Positions 8,258 to 18,555 are shown, counted from the stretch's first letter. The stretch: 64,000 nucleotides of DNA from Novosphingobium sp. G106 (GCF_019075875.1 NZ_JAHOOZ010000001.1:6108108-6172107), one strand, 5' to 3'. A program made the numbers and translations. Notes: a model not told the origin generated them from the sequence alone.

Positions 8258-8902
8258 TCAGCACTTCAAAGCGACCGGCCTCAACACGCGCTGCCGCCGC
8301 GCAGCCGCACCGATCAGGCCGAGCCCGACGATCATCAATGCCCAGCTGACGGGCTCGGGCACCGGCGCCCAGGTTCCTACACTGTAGCCGAAGCTGTTCG
8401 CGCTGGGACCGGTAACTTTGATGTCTATCGTCATAGCGTTCGGCGATTTCCAAGTATAGCCGCACTTGTTCTGAATGCCGGACACGCGATCGGCCTCTGG
8501 AAGATCGAAGCAAATAAATGCATCGTTGGACTTGGACCAGTCTACGAAAATCTCGTTTGCGACAACCTTGATATCGAGCGTGGCAAAGAGCGATATCGGA
8601 TAAGCGGGGCTCTGAGTGAAAAATTCGTCATGGCATGTACCATCTTTGACAGCGCACTCGACGATCGTGCCTCCATTGTAGTCGTAGATCCACTTGCCCC
8701 TATCAAATTCCCACCAATAATGATTGAAGTATCCGGAGTTGCCGGAGACATCGACTACATCGCTATCGGTCAAGCCGGTCAGGGTGATTTTCTGATGCAC
8801 ACCCTGACTGGAGGCGGTGCTGCTCAGCGTGATCGTCGTCACGGCTGCGGCGGGCATCGTCCATAATGCGGCCAGAGCGGCCATTAACCAACCGAATCGC
8901 AT
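8258..8902 (-). CDS. PEPxxWA-CTERM sorting-domain exported protein
   Basis: A 214-residue protein with a signal peptide (MRFGWLMAALAALWTMPAAA) and a C-terminal sorting tail. The tail begins VPEPVSWALMIVGLG, followed by a hydrophobic helix and a basic cluster (ARRQR), which is the PEPxxWA variant of PEP-CTERM used with exosortase. The middle is a beta-rich region of unknown fold with two or three Cys pairs. Such proteins are exported and processed by an archaeosortase/exosortase-like enzyme; their usual context is surface polysaccharide. AGGAGG lies seven bases before the ATG at 8900-8902. The exosortase gene is not in the window. Confidence 0.85.
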   Translation of the reverse strand: MRFGWLMAALAALWTMPAAAVTTITLSSTASSQGVHQKITLTGLTDSDVVDVSGNSGYFNHYWWEFDRGKWIYDYNGGTIVECAVKDGTCHDEFFTQSPAYPISLFATLDIKVVANEIFVDWSKSNDAFICFDLPEADRVSGIQNKCGYTWKSPNAMTIDIKVTGPSANSFGYSVGTWAPVPEPVSWALMIVGLGLIGAAARRQRVLRPVALKC

Positions 8903-9002
8903 GATCGAGCCTCCTGAAGGGCGGAGAACGTCCATCTTGGGAAGCCAGATGTCGATTCAAACTCGATCCAAATTCAATGTCTTGGAACGGACATGAAGCG
9001 CA

Positions 9003-10964
9003 TCACCCCGGCGTGCGCTTGCCGATGAAGTGGCTCAGCGGCGCATTGCCGGTGTAGCGCGCCCGCGTCGGGTTCATCGCTTCGTAGACCACGGCATTCT
9101 CGAGCACGCGCTGGACGTAGTTGCGCGTCTCGCTGATGTCGATCCGCTCGATCCAGTCGACCCAGTCGACCGAACCCGTTCGCGGGTCGCCGTTGTTGCG
9201 CAGCCACTTGTTCACGTTGCCCGGACCGGCGTTGTAGGCGGCCACCGCGAGCGGATAGGAGCCGCCGTAATAGTCCATCATCCGCGCGAAATAGGCGTCG
9301 CCCAGTCGCAGGTTGTAGCTGGGATCGGCCATCAGTGCGCTGGCGTCGAATGCGAGGCCGATCTTGCCCGCCTGCTCGCGCGCCGTGCCCGGCATGAGCT
9401 GCATCAGCCCGCGTGCGCCGGCGTGGCTGACCGCGTTCTGCGAGAACTGGCTCTCCTGCCGGCTGATCGCGTGGACCATCGTCCAGTCGGTCCCCGCGGG
9501 GGCGGGCAGCAGCGGGTAGGCGACCTTGGTCAGATTGACGAAGCCTTCGGCGTGCGCCGCCTGGCCCAGGATCACGCCGAGGTCGCGCCGTCCCAGGCTG
9601 GTGGCGAGGTCTGCCACCAGCACGTGGTCGCCTTCGCTGACGGCCTGGTCGCTGATCTCGCGGAAGAAGCGCACCGTCGTCTGCCAGTCGGACGCGCGGG
9701 CGACTTCGCGCACCGCGGCAGTGATCGGCTTGGCATTGAAGGCGGCGCGTTCGGCCTGGTTGGGCACCTGCACCGGGGCGCTGGTCAGCGGCGGGATCGG
9801 CCGGCCGAGCCGTTCGAGCGCGAGTTCGCCGTAGAAGGCCGTCGGATAGGCCGCGGCCATTTCGAAATAGCGGTTGGCCCCGGAGGCGTCGCCCGCGCGG
9901 CCGAGCGCGCGGCCGGCCCAGTAGAAGCCCTTGGCGCGCGTCTGCGGGGTCTGCGCCGCAGCGCCGTAGCGGTAGAACAGCGGCGCGGCGGCGCCCGGGC
10001 TGTTCATTCCCATCGCCTTGGTGCCGCCGAGCCACATCAGCGAGGTATAGTCGTCGCGCAGCTTGAACTTCATCCGGCTGACGTCGGTGCCGGGTGGGAA
10101 GGTATCGTCGATCGAGGCCGCGATGCGCGTCGCGCTAGCGCTGTCCGCACTGCGGGCGACCGACAGCAGCGTGCCGATCCACTTTTCGGGATCGAGCGGC
10201 GGCGTAGTCGCCGGTGGGCGTGTCGCGAGGAGCTGGACCGCGCCGTACATGTTGCCCGAACGCTGCGCCTGGCGGACGCTGGCATAGACATAGCCCGCGT
10301 CGCGCAGCGCGTCGCCCGGCACCGGCAGGCCGAGCGTGCCCGGCGCGGAGCCCTGGATCAAGGTCAGCCGCGCCATGAAGCCGGCGCGCGCCGCGGGCGA
10401 GACATAGGTCATCTGCCGGGCTGCCGCCGTGGCGTCGCCGGCCCAGAGCAGCGCGTTCATCCGCGCGTCTTGGTCGGCCGGGGTCAGGCTCGCGCCCAGG
10501 AGCGAGAACAGCGCCGCTTCCGAGGCGTCGCTCATCGAGCCGCCGCGCCAGGCCTGCAGGCCCATCGCGCGCGCCTCGCCGCGCTGGAGCGAAGCCAGCG
10601 CCAGGGCATAGCGCGCGCGCGCCGGATTGGTCAGCGGCGGGAAGCGGTCGAAGTAGCTGACCAGCCGATTGAGATCCGGCGATTCGCGGCCCAGCGCCTG
10701 CTCGGCATAGGTCCGCAGCTTATCCTCGTCGGGGTAGCCCGGATAGGCCATGAGGAAGCCGGCATAGGTGTCGAAGCCATAGACTCCCGGCGAAGCGGTG
10801 AGTTGCCGCCAGCGGTCGATCGCCTGGGCGACGCCGCTGCTCTGGCTGCCCATGAGCTGCTGGCGGGCGCGGTCCCACTCGCCGCCGTCCTGACAGGCGG
10901 CGGGGGTGGACATCGAGGCCAGACCGAGCAGCAGCAGAAGCGAAGTCGCACGCATGCTGGACAT
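9003..10964 (-). CDS. slt: Soluble lytic murein transglycosylase (Slt70-like)
   Basis: About 653 residues with an N-terminal signal sequence. The large middle part is a helical superhelix typical of Slt70. The C-terminal SLT domain holds the catalytic Glu in AISRQESQFS, then AGARGLMQLMPGTA and later AVAAYNAGPGNVNKWLR. The enzyme cleaves the MurNAc-GlcNAc bond of peptidoglycan with formation of 1,6-anhydro-MurNAc. It acts in the periplasm. Start is the ATG at 10962-10964 with a purine-rich stretch upstream; a second ATG three codons later is also possible. It is divergent from dapA with a 115-base gap. Confidence 0.93.
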   Translation of the reverse strand: MSSMRATSLLLLLGLASMSTPAACQDGGEWDRARQQLMGSQSSGVAQAIDRWRQLTASPGVYGFDTYAGFLMAYPGYPDEDKLRTYAEQALGRESPDLNRLVSYFDRFPPLTNPARARYALALASLQRGEARAMGLQAWRGGSMSDASEAALFSLLGASLTPADQDARMNALLWAGDATAAARQMTYVSPAARAGFMARLTLIQGSAPGTLGLPVPGDALRDAGYVYASVRQAQRSGNMYGAVQLLATRPPATTPPLDPEKWIGTLLSVARSADSASATRIAASIDDTFPPGTDVSRMKFKLRDDYTSLMWLGGTKAMGMNSPGAAAPLFYRYGAAAQTPQTRAKGFYWAGRALGRAGDASGANRYFEMAAAYPTAFYGELALERLGRPIPPLTSAPVQVPNQAERAAFNAKPITAAVREVARASDWQTTVRFFREISDQAVSEGDHVLVADLATSLGRRDLGVILGQAAHAEGFVNLTKVAYPLLPAPAGTDWTMVHAISRQESQFSQNAVSHAGARGLMQLMPGTAREQAGKIGLAFDASALMADPSYNLRLGDAYFARMMDYYGGSYPLAVAAYNAGPGNVNKWLRNNGDPRTGSVDWVDWIERIDISETRNYVQRVLENAVVYEAMNPTRARYTGNAPLSHFIGKRTPG

Positions 10965-11079
10965 AAAGGGGGAAGGCTCCTTATCAGGCGCTGAATGACG
11001 TGGCCGCAATTGGGCCGAAATTTAGGCCGAACCCCGCCGGCCGCAGCGCCATAGTGGGGCACAATCGAGGGCAAAGTCC

Positions 11080-11961
11080 ATGTTTTCCGGTTCCATTCCC
11101 GCGCTCGTTACACCGTTTCGCGACGGAGCGTTCGATGAAAGCGCCTTTCGGCGGCTGGTCGAATGGCAGATCGAGAACGGCTCTTCGGGCCTGGTTCCCT
11201 GCGGTACGACGGGCGAGAATTCGACGCTGTCGAACGCAGAGCACCACCGCGTGATCGAGGTCTGCGTCGAGCAGGCGGCGGGCCGCGTGCCCGTCATCGC
11301 CGGCTGCGGCAGCAACGACACGATGAATGCGCTGCTCCACATGAACTTCTCGAAGAAGTGCGGCGCCCAGGCCGCGCTGCTCGTCGCGCCCTATTACAAC
11401 CGGCCGAGCCAGGAAGGCCTGCTCGCTCACTTCGGGTACCTGGCCGAGCACAGCGACCTGCCGATCGTGCTCTACAACGTGCCCGGCCGCACGGTGACCG
11501 ATCTCAAGCCCGAGACCGTCTGCGAACTGACCCGCCGCTTCCCCGGCCGTTTCGTCGGCATCAAGGATGCGAGCGGCGACCTGTCGCGCGTGACCGACCA
11601 CCGTATGGGCATCGAGGGCGACTTCGCTCAGCTCTCGGGCGACGATGAACTGGCGCTGCCGTTCAACGCCGCCGGCGGTGTCGGCTGCATATCGGTGACC
11701 GCTAACGTTGCGCCGAAGCTTTGCGCCGAGTTCCAGGCGGCCTGCCGCGACAACGACCTCAAGAAGGCGCGCGAGCTCAACGACAAGCTCTATCCGCTGC
11801 ACTACGCCATGTTCGAGGATGCCTCGCCGGGGCCGTGCAAGTACGCGCTCGCCCAGGTCCACGACTGGATCGCCGAGGAACTGCGCCTGCCGCTGGTCCC
11901 CTGCGGCGAGCCGGCGCGCAAGGCCGTCGACGCGGCGCTGAAGCACGCCGGGCTGAAGTAG
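11080..11961 (+). CDS. dapA: 4-hydroxy-tetrahydrodipicolinate synthase
   Basis: A 293-residue class I aldolase that condenses pyruvate with aspartate semialdehyde in the lysine and diaminopimelate pathway. The Schiff-base Lys is Lys162 in VGIKDASG. Tyr132 and Arg137 of LYNVPGRT and Thr43-Thr44 of CGTTGE complete the active site. Length and order match E. coli DapA. Its place beside slt and near smpB is common in Sphingomonadales. The product feeds the cell wall that the neighbouring transglycosylase remodels, though co-regulation is not shown. Confidence 0.97.
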   Translation: MFSGSIPALVTPFRDGAFDESAFRRLVEWQIENGSSGLVPCGTTGENSTLSNAEHHRVIEVCVEQAAGRVPVIAGCGSNDTMNALLHMNFSKKCGAQAALLVAPYYNRPSQEGLLAHFGYLAEHSDLPIVLYNVPGRTVTDLKPETVCELTRRFPGRFVGIKDASGDLSRVTDHRMGIEGDFAQLSGDDELALPFNAAGGVGCISVTANVAPKLCAEFQAACRDNDLKKARELNDKLYPLHYAMFEDASPGPCKYALAQVHDWIAEELRLPLVPCGEPARKAVDAALKHAGLK

Positions 11962-11964
11962 GGA

Positions 11965-13915
11965 TCAGTTAGCCGGGTTGTTCTTCTCCACGAAGGCCAC
12001 GGCCGCCTCGAGCATCTGCTGGCGCGTGGCCGAGCGCGACAGCCAGTGGTCCTCGTTGGGCATGACGACGAGTTCGTAGGGTTTTCTGGCATCCTTCAGC
12101 GCATCGGCCATTGCCGAACTCTGCTTGAACGGCACGACCGTATCGTCTTTGCCGTGGATCAGCAGGATCGGTGCATCGGCCTGGGCGGCCCGCTTACGCG
12201 GGGAGACTTCGGCAAAGGTTGACGGATTGCCGAGGCTCTCGCGCAATGAGTTCTTGAGCATGTTGCTGCCGCCGCTGACGCGCAGGTCGGTCAGGTACAT
12301 ATCGGAGAGATCGCTGACCGGCGCCACGGCCACTGCGCAGCGATATAGCCCGTGCTGGAGCGTCACGCCCGCCAGCGCGGCATAGCCGCCGTAGCTTGCG
12401 CCGACGATGCAGGCGCGTTTCGGATCGACCAGGCCGCGCTTGGCCAGTTCCGCCAGGCCGTCCGAAATGTCGCTCTGCATCTTGCGGCCCCACTGGCCGT
12501 TGCCCGCGCGGCGGAAGGCGTCGCCGCGATTGGTCGAACCGCGGAAATTGGGCTGGAACACTGCATAGCCGCGCGACGCGAAGGCTTGCGCCCACCAATC
12601 GAAAGCGACCGGATCGTAGGCCGTCGGGCCTCCATGTGGCAGCAGGACGACTGGCAGGTTCTTTGTCACGCCTCCGGGCGGCAAGGTCAGGATACCGTCC
12701 ATTTCGAGCCCGTCGGCGGCCTGGTAGGTCACTTTCGAGACCGGCCCTACGTTTTCGGTCGCGATCATCGGATAGTCGTAGCCTACCGGGTCGGCCCGCC
12801 GCCCCGTGACATCCACCACATACCAGGTCCCGCTGTCCCCATTGCCGCTCGTATGGACGAGGAAATGGCTGAAGTCGGGCGTCCATTCGACGATGCGGAG
12901 GTCTCGGTTGGGAAACGCCTGGTAGACGCGGCTGATGATCGCCTGCTGTCTGGGATCGAACAGAACGGGCTTCGACGGCGCTCCGCGCTCGAGATAGCCT
13001 AGCAACTGCCCGTTGTTGGGATCGACATAGGTGCGTTCGATATCCGCATCGGCCAGGACTTCCTTGGGCGTCCCCCCCCGACAGCGGAACCTCATACCAA
13101 TGCGTTTCACCCTGTGCGTCGTCCTCCTGCGAATAGATGACGCTGGCGCCGCCCTGCCCGAGGCTGACGAGGCTGACGTCGCCCGTCGGATCGATCCCGG
13201 TGGCGACGGGGGTGCCCTGTCGATGCCTGATCTGCCAGCGGCCGGTGCTACGATTGAGATCGAGGACCGCCGCGACGCTGCCATCTCCGCTGACGAGCCA
13301 ATCGCGATAGTTGCTTTCCGAGGCGGCGTCCGAAACTTTGCGCGGCGTGTTGGTCTTGAGGTCGACGGCGAACAGCGCCGGGCGTCCATGATCGAACTCG
13401 TAGCTCAGATGATCGGCCGATTGCTTGAATTGGATGCCGCCAAAATAGCCTGTCCACTGGCCATTGATCTGGCGTGTACCATAGTTGCCGAAGATCGCGC
13501 CGGCCATCGAGCTCCGCTTGCCGAAGACCGTCTGTGCGCTGCTGCCGTCGGCGGCGACGAGGATGGCGGCATAGAATTCGTGCTTGTCCTCGGTGAAGCC
13601 GATGCCGAGCGCTTCCGTGGCGCTTTTGACCACGAGCACGGCATCCTCACCGACCCAGCGGACGTAACGCAGCTTGATGTCGCCGAGTGGGAGGGCTGCT
13701 TGAAGTTTGTGCGCGGCGCCCAGGATCATGAGCCGCCGCTCGTTGCCCATGCGGGCGACGATCGCCAGGCCCTTGCCGCTCGGCGAAATCGACATGTCCT
13801 CGATCCCCGGCAGTCCGCCATAGGCTTTCAGCGGCGGCGTCTCTGCGGCAACTGGCAGGGCGAGCATCAGGCACAGCGCGGCCCAGGCTGCGCACACGGC
13901 ATTTTTGAAATTCAT
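11965..13915 (-). pseudogene. S9 family prolyl oligopeptidase-type peptidase, frameshifted
   Basis: Two overlapping frames together encode one protein of about 650 residues. The first runs from the ATG at 13913-13915, with a signal peptide ending LPVAAE, through a beta-propeller region to about 13,080. The second continues to 11965 with the alpha/beta-hydrolase domain: nucleophile GASYGGYAA, Asp in HGKDDTVVP, His in NEDHWLS. The frames meet at a run of eight C on the plus strand (13072-13079). Removing or adding one base would restore a full-length exported dipeptidyl-peptidase-like enzyme. The shift may be a sequencing error, a real mutation or slippage-based switching. Confidence 0.85.
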
Positions 13916-14039
13916 TTTTCCGTTTGATCCCCCAAGGCCCCAGTACAGCATGCAAATTTGTACGACTGCGACAAGTCCGGACTTGCCACTTCGGACGCAG
14001 CGTCGAAGATGATGCATCGAAAATGGAGACGATCGCCCC

Positions 14040-14456
14040 GTGACCAGCACCAGAGACAAGACCACCGTCACCGGCATCTACGCCCGCAAGGTCCTGCAGT
14101 ACGGCGAGATCATCGAGCGCACGGTGCGCGCGGCGAAGGAACCGGGCTTCACCGAGGCCGGCTGGGATGAGCTGGCCTCGCTTCTAGACACGGCGAAGTT
14201 CGAGCGCGTCGGCAACGATAAGGTGGCGATGGGCTGGGACGTCTACCGCAGCCTGCTGACGATGTGGGCGACCACGACCGATTTCTGGAGCGAGTTCCAC
14301 CGCATCAGCGAGGTGGGCAAGCTCGTGTTCCTCGAACTGACCGAGCACAACACGCCCCGCGGCGGTGCCGAGAGCGTGGTAAACTCCTGCACGCTCTATG
14401 AATTCGACGAGGCGGGCAGGCTCGTGCATCTCGACATCTACCTGCAGCACGATTGA
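14040..14456 (+). CDS. SnoaL/NTF2-like small protein of unknown function
   Basis: A 138-residue protein beginning [20 protein letters not shown]. An N-terminal helical half is followed by beta strands such as [20 protein letters not shown] and a terminal IYLQHD, a pattern seen in SnoaL-like or NTF2-like cone folds. No catalytic residues can be assigned. Start is a GTG at 14040 with GGAG about eleven bases upstream. It precedes smpB by 62 bases on the same strand. Confidence 0.6.
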   Translation: MTSTRDKTTVTGIYARKVLQYGEIIERTVRAAKEPGFTEAGWDELASLLDTAKFERVGNDKVAMGWDVYRSLLTMWATTTDFWSEFHRISEVGKLVFLELTEHNTPRGGAESVVNSCTLYEFDEAGRLVHLDIYLQHD

Positions 14457-14518
14457 TCGAAGCGGCGGTCCGCTCAGGGTTCCCTTTTGCGCCCGCCGCC
14501 CCTACATCCCCCTCGATC

Positions 14519-15001
14519 ATGGCCCGTCCGACACCCGAGAAGTTCGACAAGAAGAAGACCGTCGCCGAGAACCGGCGCGCGCGATTCGACTATTATATCG
14601 AGGACGTGTTCGAGGCCGGCATCATGCTGACCGGGACCGAAGTGAAGAGCCTGCGCTTCGGCGAGGGTTCGATCGCCGAATCCTATGCCGAGATCCGCGG
14701 CGGCGAAGCCTGGCTGGTCAATTCGAACGTCCCCGAGTTCAGCCACGGCAACCGCTTCAACCACGAGCCCAAGCGCCCGCGCAAGCTGCTGCTCCATGAG
14801 CGCGAGATCGATCGCCTGCAGGGGGCGGTCGAACGCAAGGGCATGACGCTGGTGCCGCTGTCGGTCTATTTCAACGGCCGCGGCCGTGCCAAGGTCGAGC
14901 TCGCCCTCGCCAAGGGCAAGAACGCAGCGGACAAGCGGAACACGATCAAGGAACGCGACTGGAAGCGTGAACAGTCGCGAATAATGCGGGATCACGGTTA
15001 G
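14519..15001 (+). CDS. smpB: SsrA-binding protein SmpB
   Basis: A 160-residue protein that delivers tmRNA to stalled ribosomes in trans-translation. Visible signatures are [40 protein letters not shown] and the basic C-terminal tail rich in Lys and Arg ([18 protein letters not shown]), which becomes helical in the mRNA channel. The start is the ATG at 14519; an upstream in-frame ATG gives a proline-rich extension without family similarity. The tmRNA gene itself is not recognised in the window. Confidence 0.97.
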   Translation: MARPTPEKFDKKKTVAENRRARFDYYIEDVFEAGIMLTGTEVKSLRFGEGSIAESYAEIRGGEAWLVNSNVPEFSHGNRFNHEPKRPRKLLLHEREIDRLQGAVERKGMTLVPLSVYFNGRGRAKVELALAKGKNAADKRNTIKERDWKREQSRIMRDHG

Positions 15002-15033
15002 AATCACGGGTTAGATCATAAGCTAATTTTCAG

Positions 15034-15057
15034 TCATCCCTGCGAAAGCAGGGACAT
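15034..15057. repeat. Short palindromic intergenic repeat
   Basis: CCCTGCGAAAGCAGGG (15038-15053) is a perfect six-base stem with a GAAA tetraloop, within TCATCCCTGCGAAAGCAGGG. Similar elements are scattered between genes in many sphingomonads and other alphaproteobacteria. It could also act as a weak terminator or as RNA structure in the leader of the next gene. Only one copy is seen here. Confidence 0.55.
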
Positions 15058-15073
15058 GCCAGCACATGGAATC

Positions 15074-15634
15074 ATGCAGAACAAGTTCGCCACCTGGTTG
15101 CATCGCGCGATGCCCAAGCGCGAGGAGCTCGAGGCCAATCGCTTCGTGGCCCCTTTCGCGCGCCGCCAGGAGCTGTGGCGTTTCACCCGCCGCTCGGTGC
15201 CGCGCGGCGTCGCTGTCGGCCTGCTGGTCGGCATCTTCGCGCTGATTCCCGGCATCCAGATCATCGGTGCGGCGCTGATGTGCGTGCCCTGCCGCGGCAA
15301 TATCCCGATCGCGGCGGCCATGACCTTCCTGTCCAACCCGCTGACCACGCCGATGATCCTGGCCGCCTCGATCTTCCTCGGCAACAAGCTCGGCTTCCAT
15401 GCCGACCTCACGACCTTCTATAGCCTCTACGAGCACAGCGCCTCGCTCAAGGAGTGGGCCTACTGGCTACTGTCCGACGCGGCGCCTGCGCTGTTGATTG
15501 GCCTGTTCATCATCTCGACCGTCGCTGCCGCGATCGGCTACCTGGTCTCGGCCTTTGTCTGGCGCTGGTGGATCGGGCACAAGGTGCGGGGCCGGCGCGA
15601 GCGGTTGGCCGTCGTCGTCGAGAGCGCCGAATGA
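15074..15634 (+). CDS. DUF2062 inner-membrane protein
   Basis: A 186-residue protein with a basic N-terminus and three or four hydrophobic helices. It contains RRSVPRGVAVGLLVGIFALI and PCRGNIPIAAAMTFLSNPLT, the conserved core of DUF2062. The family is common in proteobacteria and of unknown role. The ATG at 15074 is preceded by GGAATC; an ATG at 15056 inside the palindromic repeat is less likely. Its stop lies 18 bases before cckA, so the two are probably cotranscribed. Confidence 0.82.
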   Translation: MQNKFATWLHRAMPKREELEANRFVAPFARRQELWRFTRRSVPRGVAVGLLVGIFALIPGIQIIGAALMCVPCRGNIPIAAAMTFLSNPLTTPMILAASIFLGNKLGFHADLTTFYSLYEHSASLKEWAYWLLSDAAPALLIGLFIISTVAAAIGYLVSAFVWRWWIGHKVRGRRERLAVVVESAE

Positions 15635-15652
15635 AATGAAGGTAGGCAAGGC

Positions 15653-18058
15653 ATGAAGGCAGAGGCTAGCGCACACCGACCGGCCGACTGGATGCTGGTC
15701 GCCGGAGCGCTGGTCCTGAGCCTTCTGCTGATCTGGGCAATCACCCGCGAGCCGGTGGTCGCCGCGGCCTTCGGTGCGGGCATCCTGGTTCTCGGCGGTG
15801 TCGCCTTCGCACTGACGCGCAGACGTCCGGTCGAGAAGGAAGTCGAGTTCGCGCTGCCCGACTGGTCGGTGACCGTCGCCGCGATCGAGAATGCCGATCT
15901 CGCCGTCGCCATCATCGACCGTGCCGGTCGGCTGGTCTGCGCCAACGGCCGCTACGAGGAATGGTTCGGCGCCGCCTACGCGCCGCCGCGGCTGCCGGTC
16001 GACGAAGCTTCGCTCGAACGGCTCGGCCGCGCCGCACGCTCGGCCTGGCGCGACGGCAAGGGCCAGACCGACCTCGTCGAAGGCGGCAATGTCGAGAACG
16101 TCGGCCGCCGCTGGAAGGCCGAGGCCCAGCGCACCGGCCGCGGGGACGACTTCCTGGTCTGGCGCTTCGCTCCGGTCTTCGCCGCCGATCCCGTCGCCGA
16201 GCTCGTCCAGCATCTCGACGGCAAGTTCGGCCGCGCGCTCGACCGCGCCGGCATGGCTGCTGCCATTGTCGATCCCGACGGGGTGATCCGCGCCGCCAGC
16301 ACGGGCTTCGCCGCGCGCGCTTCGGGCGATGCCCTGGCCTCGCCCGTGGGGCAGGACTTCGTCGGCCTGCTGCGCCAGGAAGAGGGCGACCGCATCTCCT
16401 GGGCGCGCGAGGGACGCCGCGGCGGGCCCGTCACGCTCTACTACGTGCCCGTCGCCGATCCCGATGCGCGCGGCGAGCCCGATCCCGATACCACGCCTTC
16501 GCTGATGCTCGTGGTCGATGCCGGCGTCGGCCTTGGCGGCGGCAACAGCGAGGTCAGCGCCGCGGCGCCGCACCTCGAGGCGCTGCTCGGCCAACTCCCG
16601 CTAGGCCTCGCCATGGCCGACCGTGACGGCCGGCTGCTCTTCGCCAATCCCGCCTTCATGCGTGCCGGCGGCCGCGAGGGCGAGGCGCCGCCGACCTATC
16701 CGACCGACCTCGTCGTGCGCGAGGACAAGGGCGCGCTGTCCGACGCGATCCGCCGCTATGCCCAGGGTTCGGCCGCGGCGGGCGACATCGCCGTGCGGCT
16801 GGTCAGCCAGCCCGACGATCCGGTTTCGCTGAGCCTCGCCGGCGTGCGCGGGCTGGGCGAGGCGGCGGTGCTGCTGGGCCTGACCGACAGCTCGGAAGAA
16901 ACACGGCTCAAGCGCCAGGTCGCGCAGGCGACCAAGATGCAGGCCGTGGGCCAGCTCGCCGGTGGCGTCGCGCACGATTTCAACAATGTGCTGACCGCGA
17001 TCCTCGGCACCTGCGACCTGATGCTGCTGCGCCATACGCCCGGCGATTCGGACTATGACGACATCCAGCAGATCCGCGCCAATTCGAACCGCGCCGCTTC
17101 GCTGACACGCCAGCTGCTCGCCTTCTCGCGCCAGCAGACGCTACGCCCCGAAGTTCTACAGCTGCCTGACGTCGTCGCCGAGATCTCGCAGATGCTGAAG
17201 CGGCTGATCGGCGAGAAGATCCAGTTCGAGGTGAGCCACGACCGCGATCTCGGCCCGGTCCGCGCCGACCCCTCGCAGCTCGGCCAGGTGGTGATGAACC
17301 TCGTGGTCAATGCCCGCGACGCCATGCCGCGCGGCGGCAAGCTCATGCTGACCACGCGCCGCGTCACCGCGAACGACGTCCGCGCCATGCGCAGCGAGAT
17401 CGTGCCGATGGGCGACTATACCGCGCTGATCGTCGAGGATACCGGCGGCGGCATTCCGCCCGAGCATCTCGGCAAGATCTGGGAGCCCTTCTTCACCACC
17501 AAGGAGCAGGGCAAGGGCACGGGCCTGGGCCTCTCGACGGTCTATGGCATCGTCAAACAGTCGGGCGGCTTCATCTTCGCCGACAGCGAGCTGGGCAGGG
17601 GCACCAGGTTCACCATCTACCTGCCCGTCCACCACGGCGCCCCGGCCATCGCCGCGCCCGTGGCCACGCCCGCACCGAGCGTCTGGGCCGGGGGCGGCTC
17701 GATCCTGCTGGTCGAGGACGAGGATACCGTCCGCATGGTCGCCGAGCGTGCGCTGACCCGCCAGGGCTACCAGGTCACCAGTGCGCGCGACGGCGAAGAG
17801 GGGCTCGAGGCGGTGGAGCAGGGCGGCCAGTTCGACCTCGTGCTCAGCGACGTCGTCATGCCGAGCATGGATGGCCCCGCCATGGCCCGCGAGATCCGCA
17901 AGCTCGCGCCTGATCTGCCCGTGCTGTTCATGTCGGGCTATGCCGAGGAACAGCTGCGCCGCCAGATCGACATCGAGAACGTGCACTTCATCCCCAAGCC
18001 GTTCTCGGTCCAGCAGATCTGCGACAAGGTGGGCGCGGTGCTCGCGGCGGGCCGCTAG
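15653..18058 (+). CDS. cckA: Cell-cycle hybrid histidine kinase CckA
   Basis: An 801-residue hybrid kinase. Two membrane segments lie at residues 13-57, followed by PAS-like sensor regions (about 75-400), a HisKA domain with phospho-acceptor His441 in GGVAHDFNN, an HATPase domain with VVNARDAMP and GTGLGLSTVYGIV, and a receiver domain with Asp733 in LSDVVMPSMDG. In alphaproteobacteria CckA passes phosphate through ChpT to CtrA and CpdR, controlling the cell cycle, motility or development. The GGVAHDFNN motif and domain order are those of CckA rather than a general sensor kinase. Confidence 0.94.
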   Translation: MKAEASAHRPADWMLVAGALVLSLLLIWAITREPVVAAAFGAGILVLGGVAFALTRRRPVEKEVEFALPDWSVTVAAIENADLAVAIIDRAGRLVCANGRYEEWFGAAYAPPRLPVDEASLERLGRAARSAWRDGKGQTDLVEGGNVENVGRRWKAEAQRTGRGDDFLVWRFAPVFAADPVAELVQHLDGKFGRALDRAGMAAAIVDPDGVIRAASTGFAARASGDALASPVGQDFVGLLRQEEGDRISWAREGRRGGPVTLYYVPVADPDARGEPDPDTTPSLMLVVDAGVGLGGGNSEVSAAAPHLEALLGQLPLGLAMADRDGRLLFANPAFMRAGGREGEAPPTYPTDLVVREDKGALSDAIRRYAQGSAAAGDIAVRLVSQPDDPVSLSLAGVRGLGEAAVLLGLTDSSEETRLKRQVAQATKMQAVGQLAGGVAHDFNNVLTAILGTCDLMLLRHTPGDSDYDDIQQIRANSNRAASLTRQLLAFSRQQTLRPEVLQLPDVVAEISQMLKRLIGEKIQFEVSHDRDLGPVRADPSQLGQVVMNLVVNARDAMPRGGKLMLTTRRVTANDVRAMRSEIVPMGDYTALIVEDTGGGIPPEHLGKIWEPFFTTKEQGKGTGLGLSTVYGIVKQSGGFIFADSELGRGTRFTIYLPVHHGAPAIAAPVATPAPSVWAGGGSILLVEDEDTVRMVAERALTRQGYQVTSARDGEEGLEAVEQGGQFDLVLSDVVMPSMDGPAMAREIRKLAPDLPVLFMSGYAEEQLRRQIDIENVHFIPKPFSVQQICDKVGAVLAAGR

Positions 18059-18112
18059 GTTCTTTTTTCCACTTACGTGAAAGCACCCGTTTCAGTGCAA
18101 CCGAAACGGAGT

Positions 18113-18421
18113 CTAAGCGTCCTGTACGAAATGGGTCGCGTGGGTGATGGCGCCGCCCGCACGGATCGCCGCGGAGACGAAGGCCGTCTCGGCCATTTCC
18201 TCCTCGCTCGCACCCGCCTTGCGGGCAGCCTTGGAATGAATCTCGATGCAGTAGGGGCACTGCGTCGTCAGCGCGACGGCGACGGCCATCAGTTCCTTGT
18301 ACTTCTTGGGGATCGCCCCGTCGGCGAGCGCGGCCTTGTCGAAGGCGAGGAAGGCCTCCCAGGCCGCCGGTGCGTGTGAGCCGAGCGTGGGAAGCTTCTT
18401 GATATTGTTTACGTCGTACAT
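18113..18421 (-). CDS. AhpD/carboxymuconolactone decarboxylase-like protein
   Basis: A 102-residue all-helical protein with CPYCIEIH, the C-x-x-C-x3-H redox motif of the AhpD-like branch. AhpD-like proteins reduce peroxiredoxins or peroxides using this dithiol. True carboxymuconolactone decarboxylases lack the cysteine pair, so a redox role fits better. Start at 18419-18421 is supported by GAGGAG six bases upstream. Two other AhpD-like domains occur in the island (near 40,300 and 44,400). Confidence 0.88.
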   Translation of the reverse strand: MYDVNNIKKLPTLGSHAPAAWEAFLAFDKAALADGAIPKKYKELMAVAVALTTQCPYCIEIHSKAARKAGASEEEMAETAFVSAAIRAGGAITHATHFVQDA

Positions 18422-18555
18422 CGCCTGCTCCTCGGTTGCGGCCGGCACTTTCGCCGCCAGGGAGCAATGGATGGCACCGGATGCGTGGACGCGCCAGTTG
18501 TACGATCTCAATCGGTGCCGGGTTATGCCGAGGAACGGATGTGCCTACCCAGGCC

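Noticed and set aside
9030..10994. A 654-codon plus-strand frame opposite the lytic transglycosylase
   Set aside because: The opposite strand carries a complete SLT domain with catalytic Glu; the frame shows no domain and mirrors the codon pattern of the true gene.
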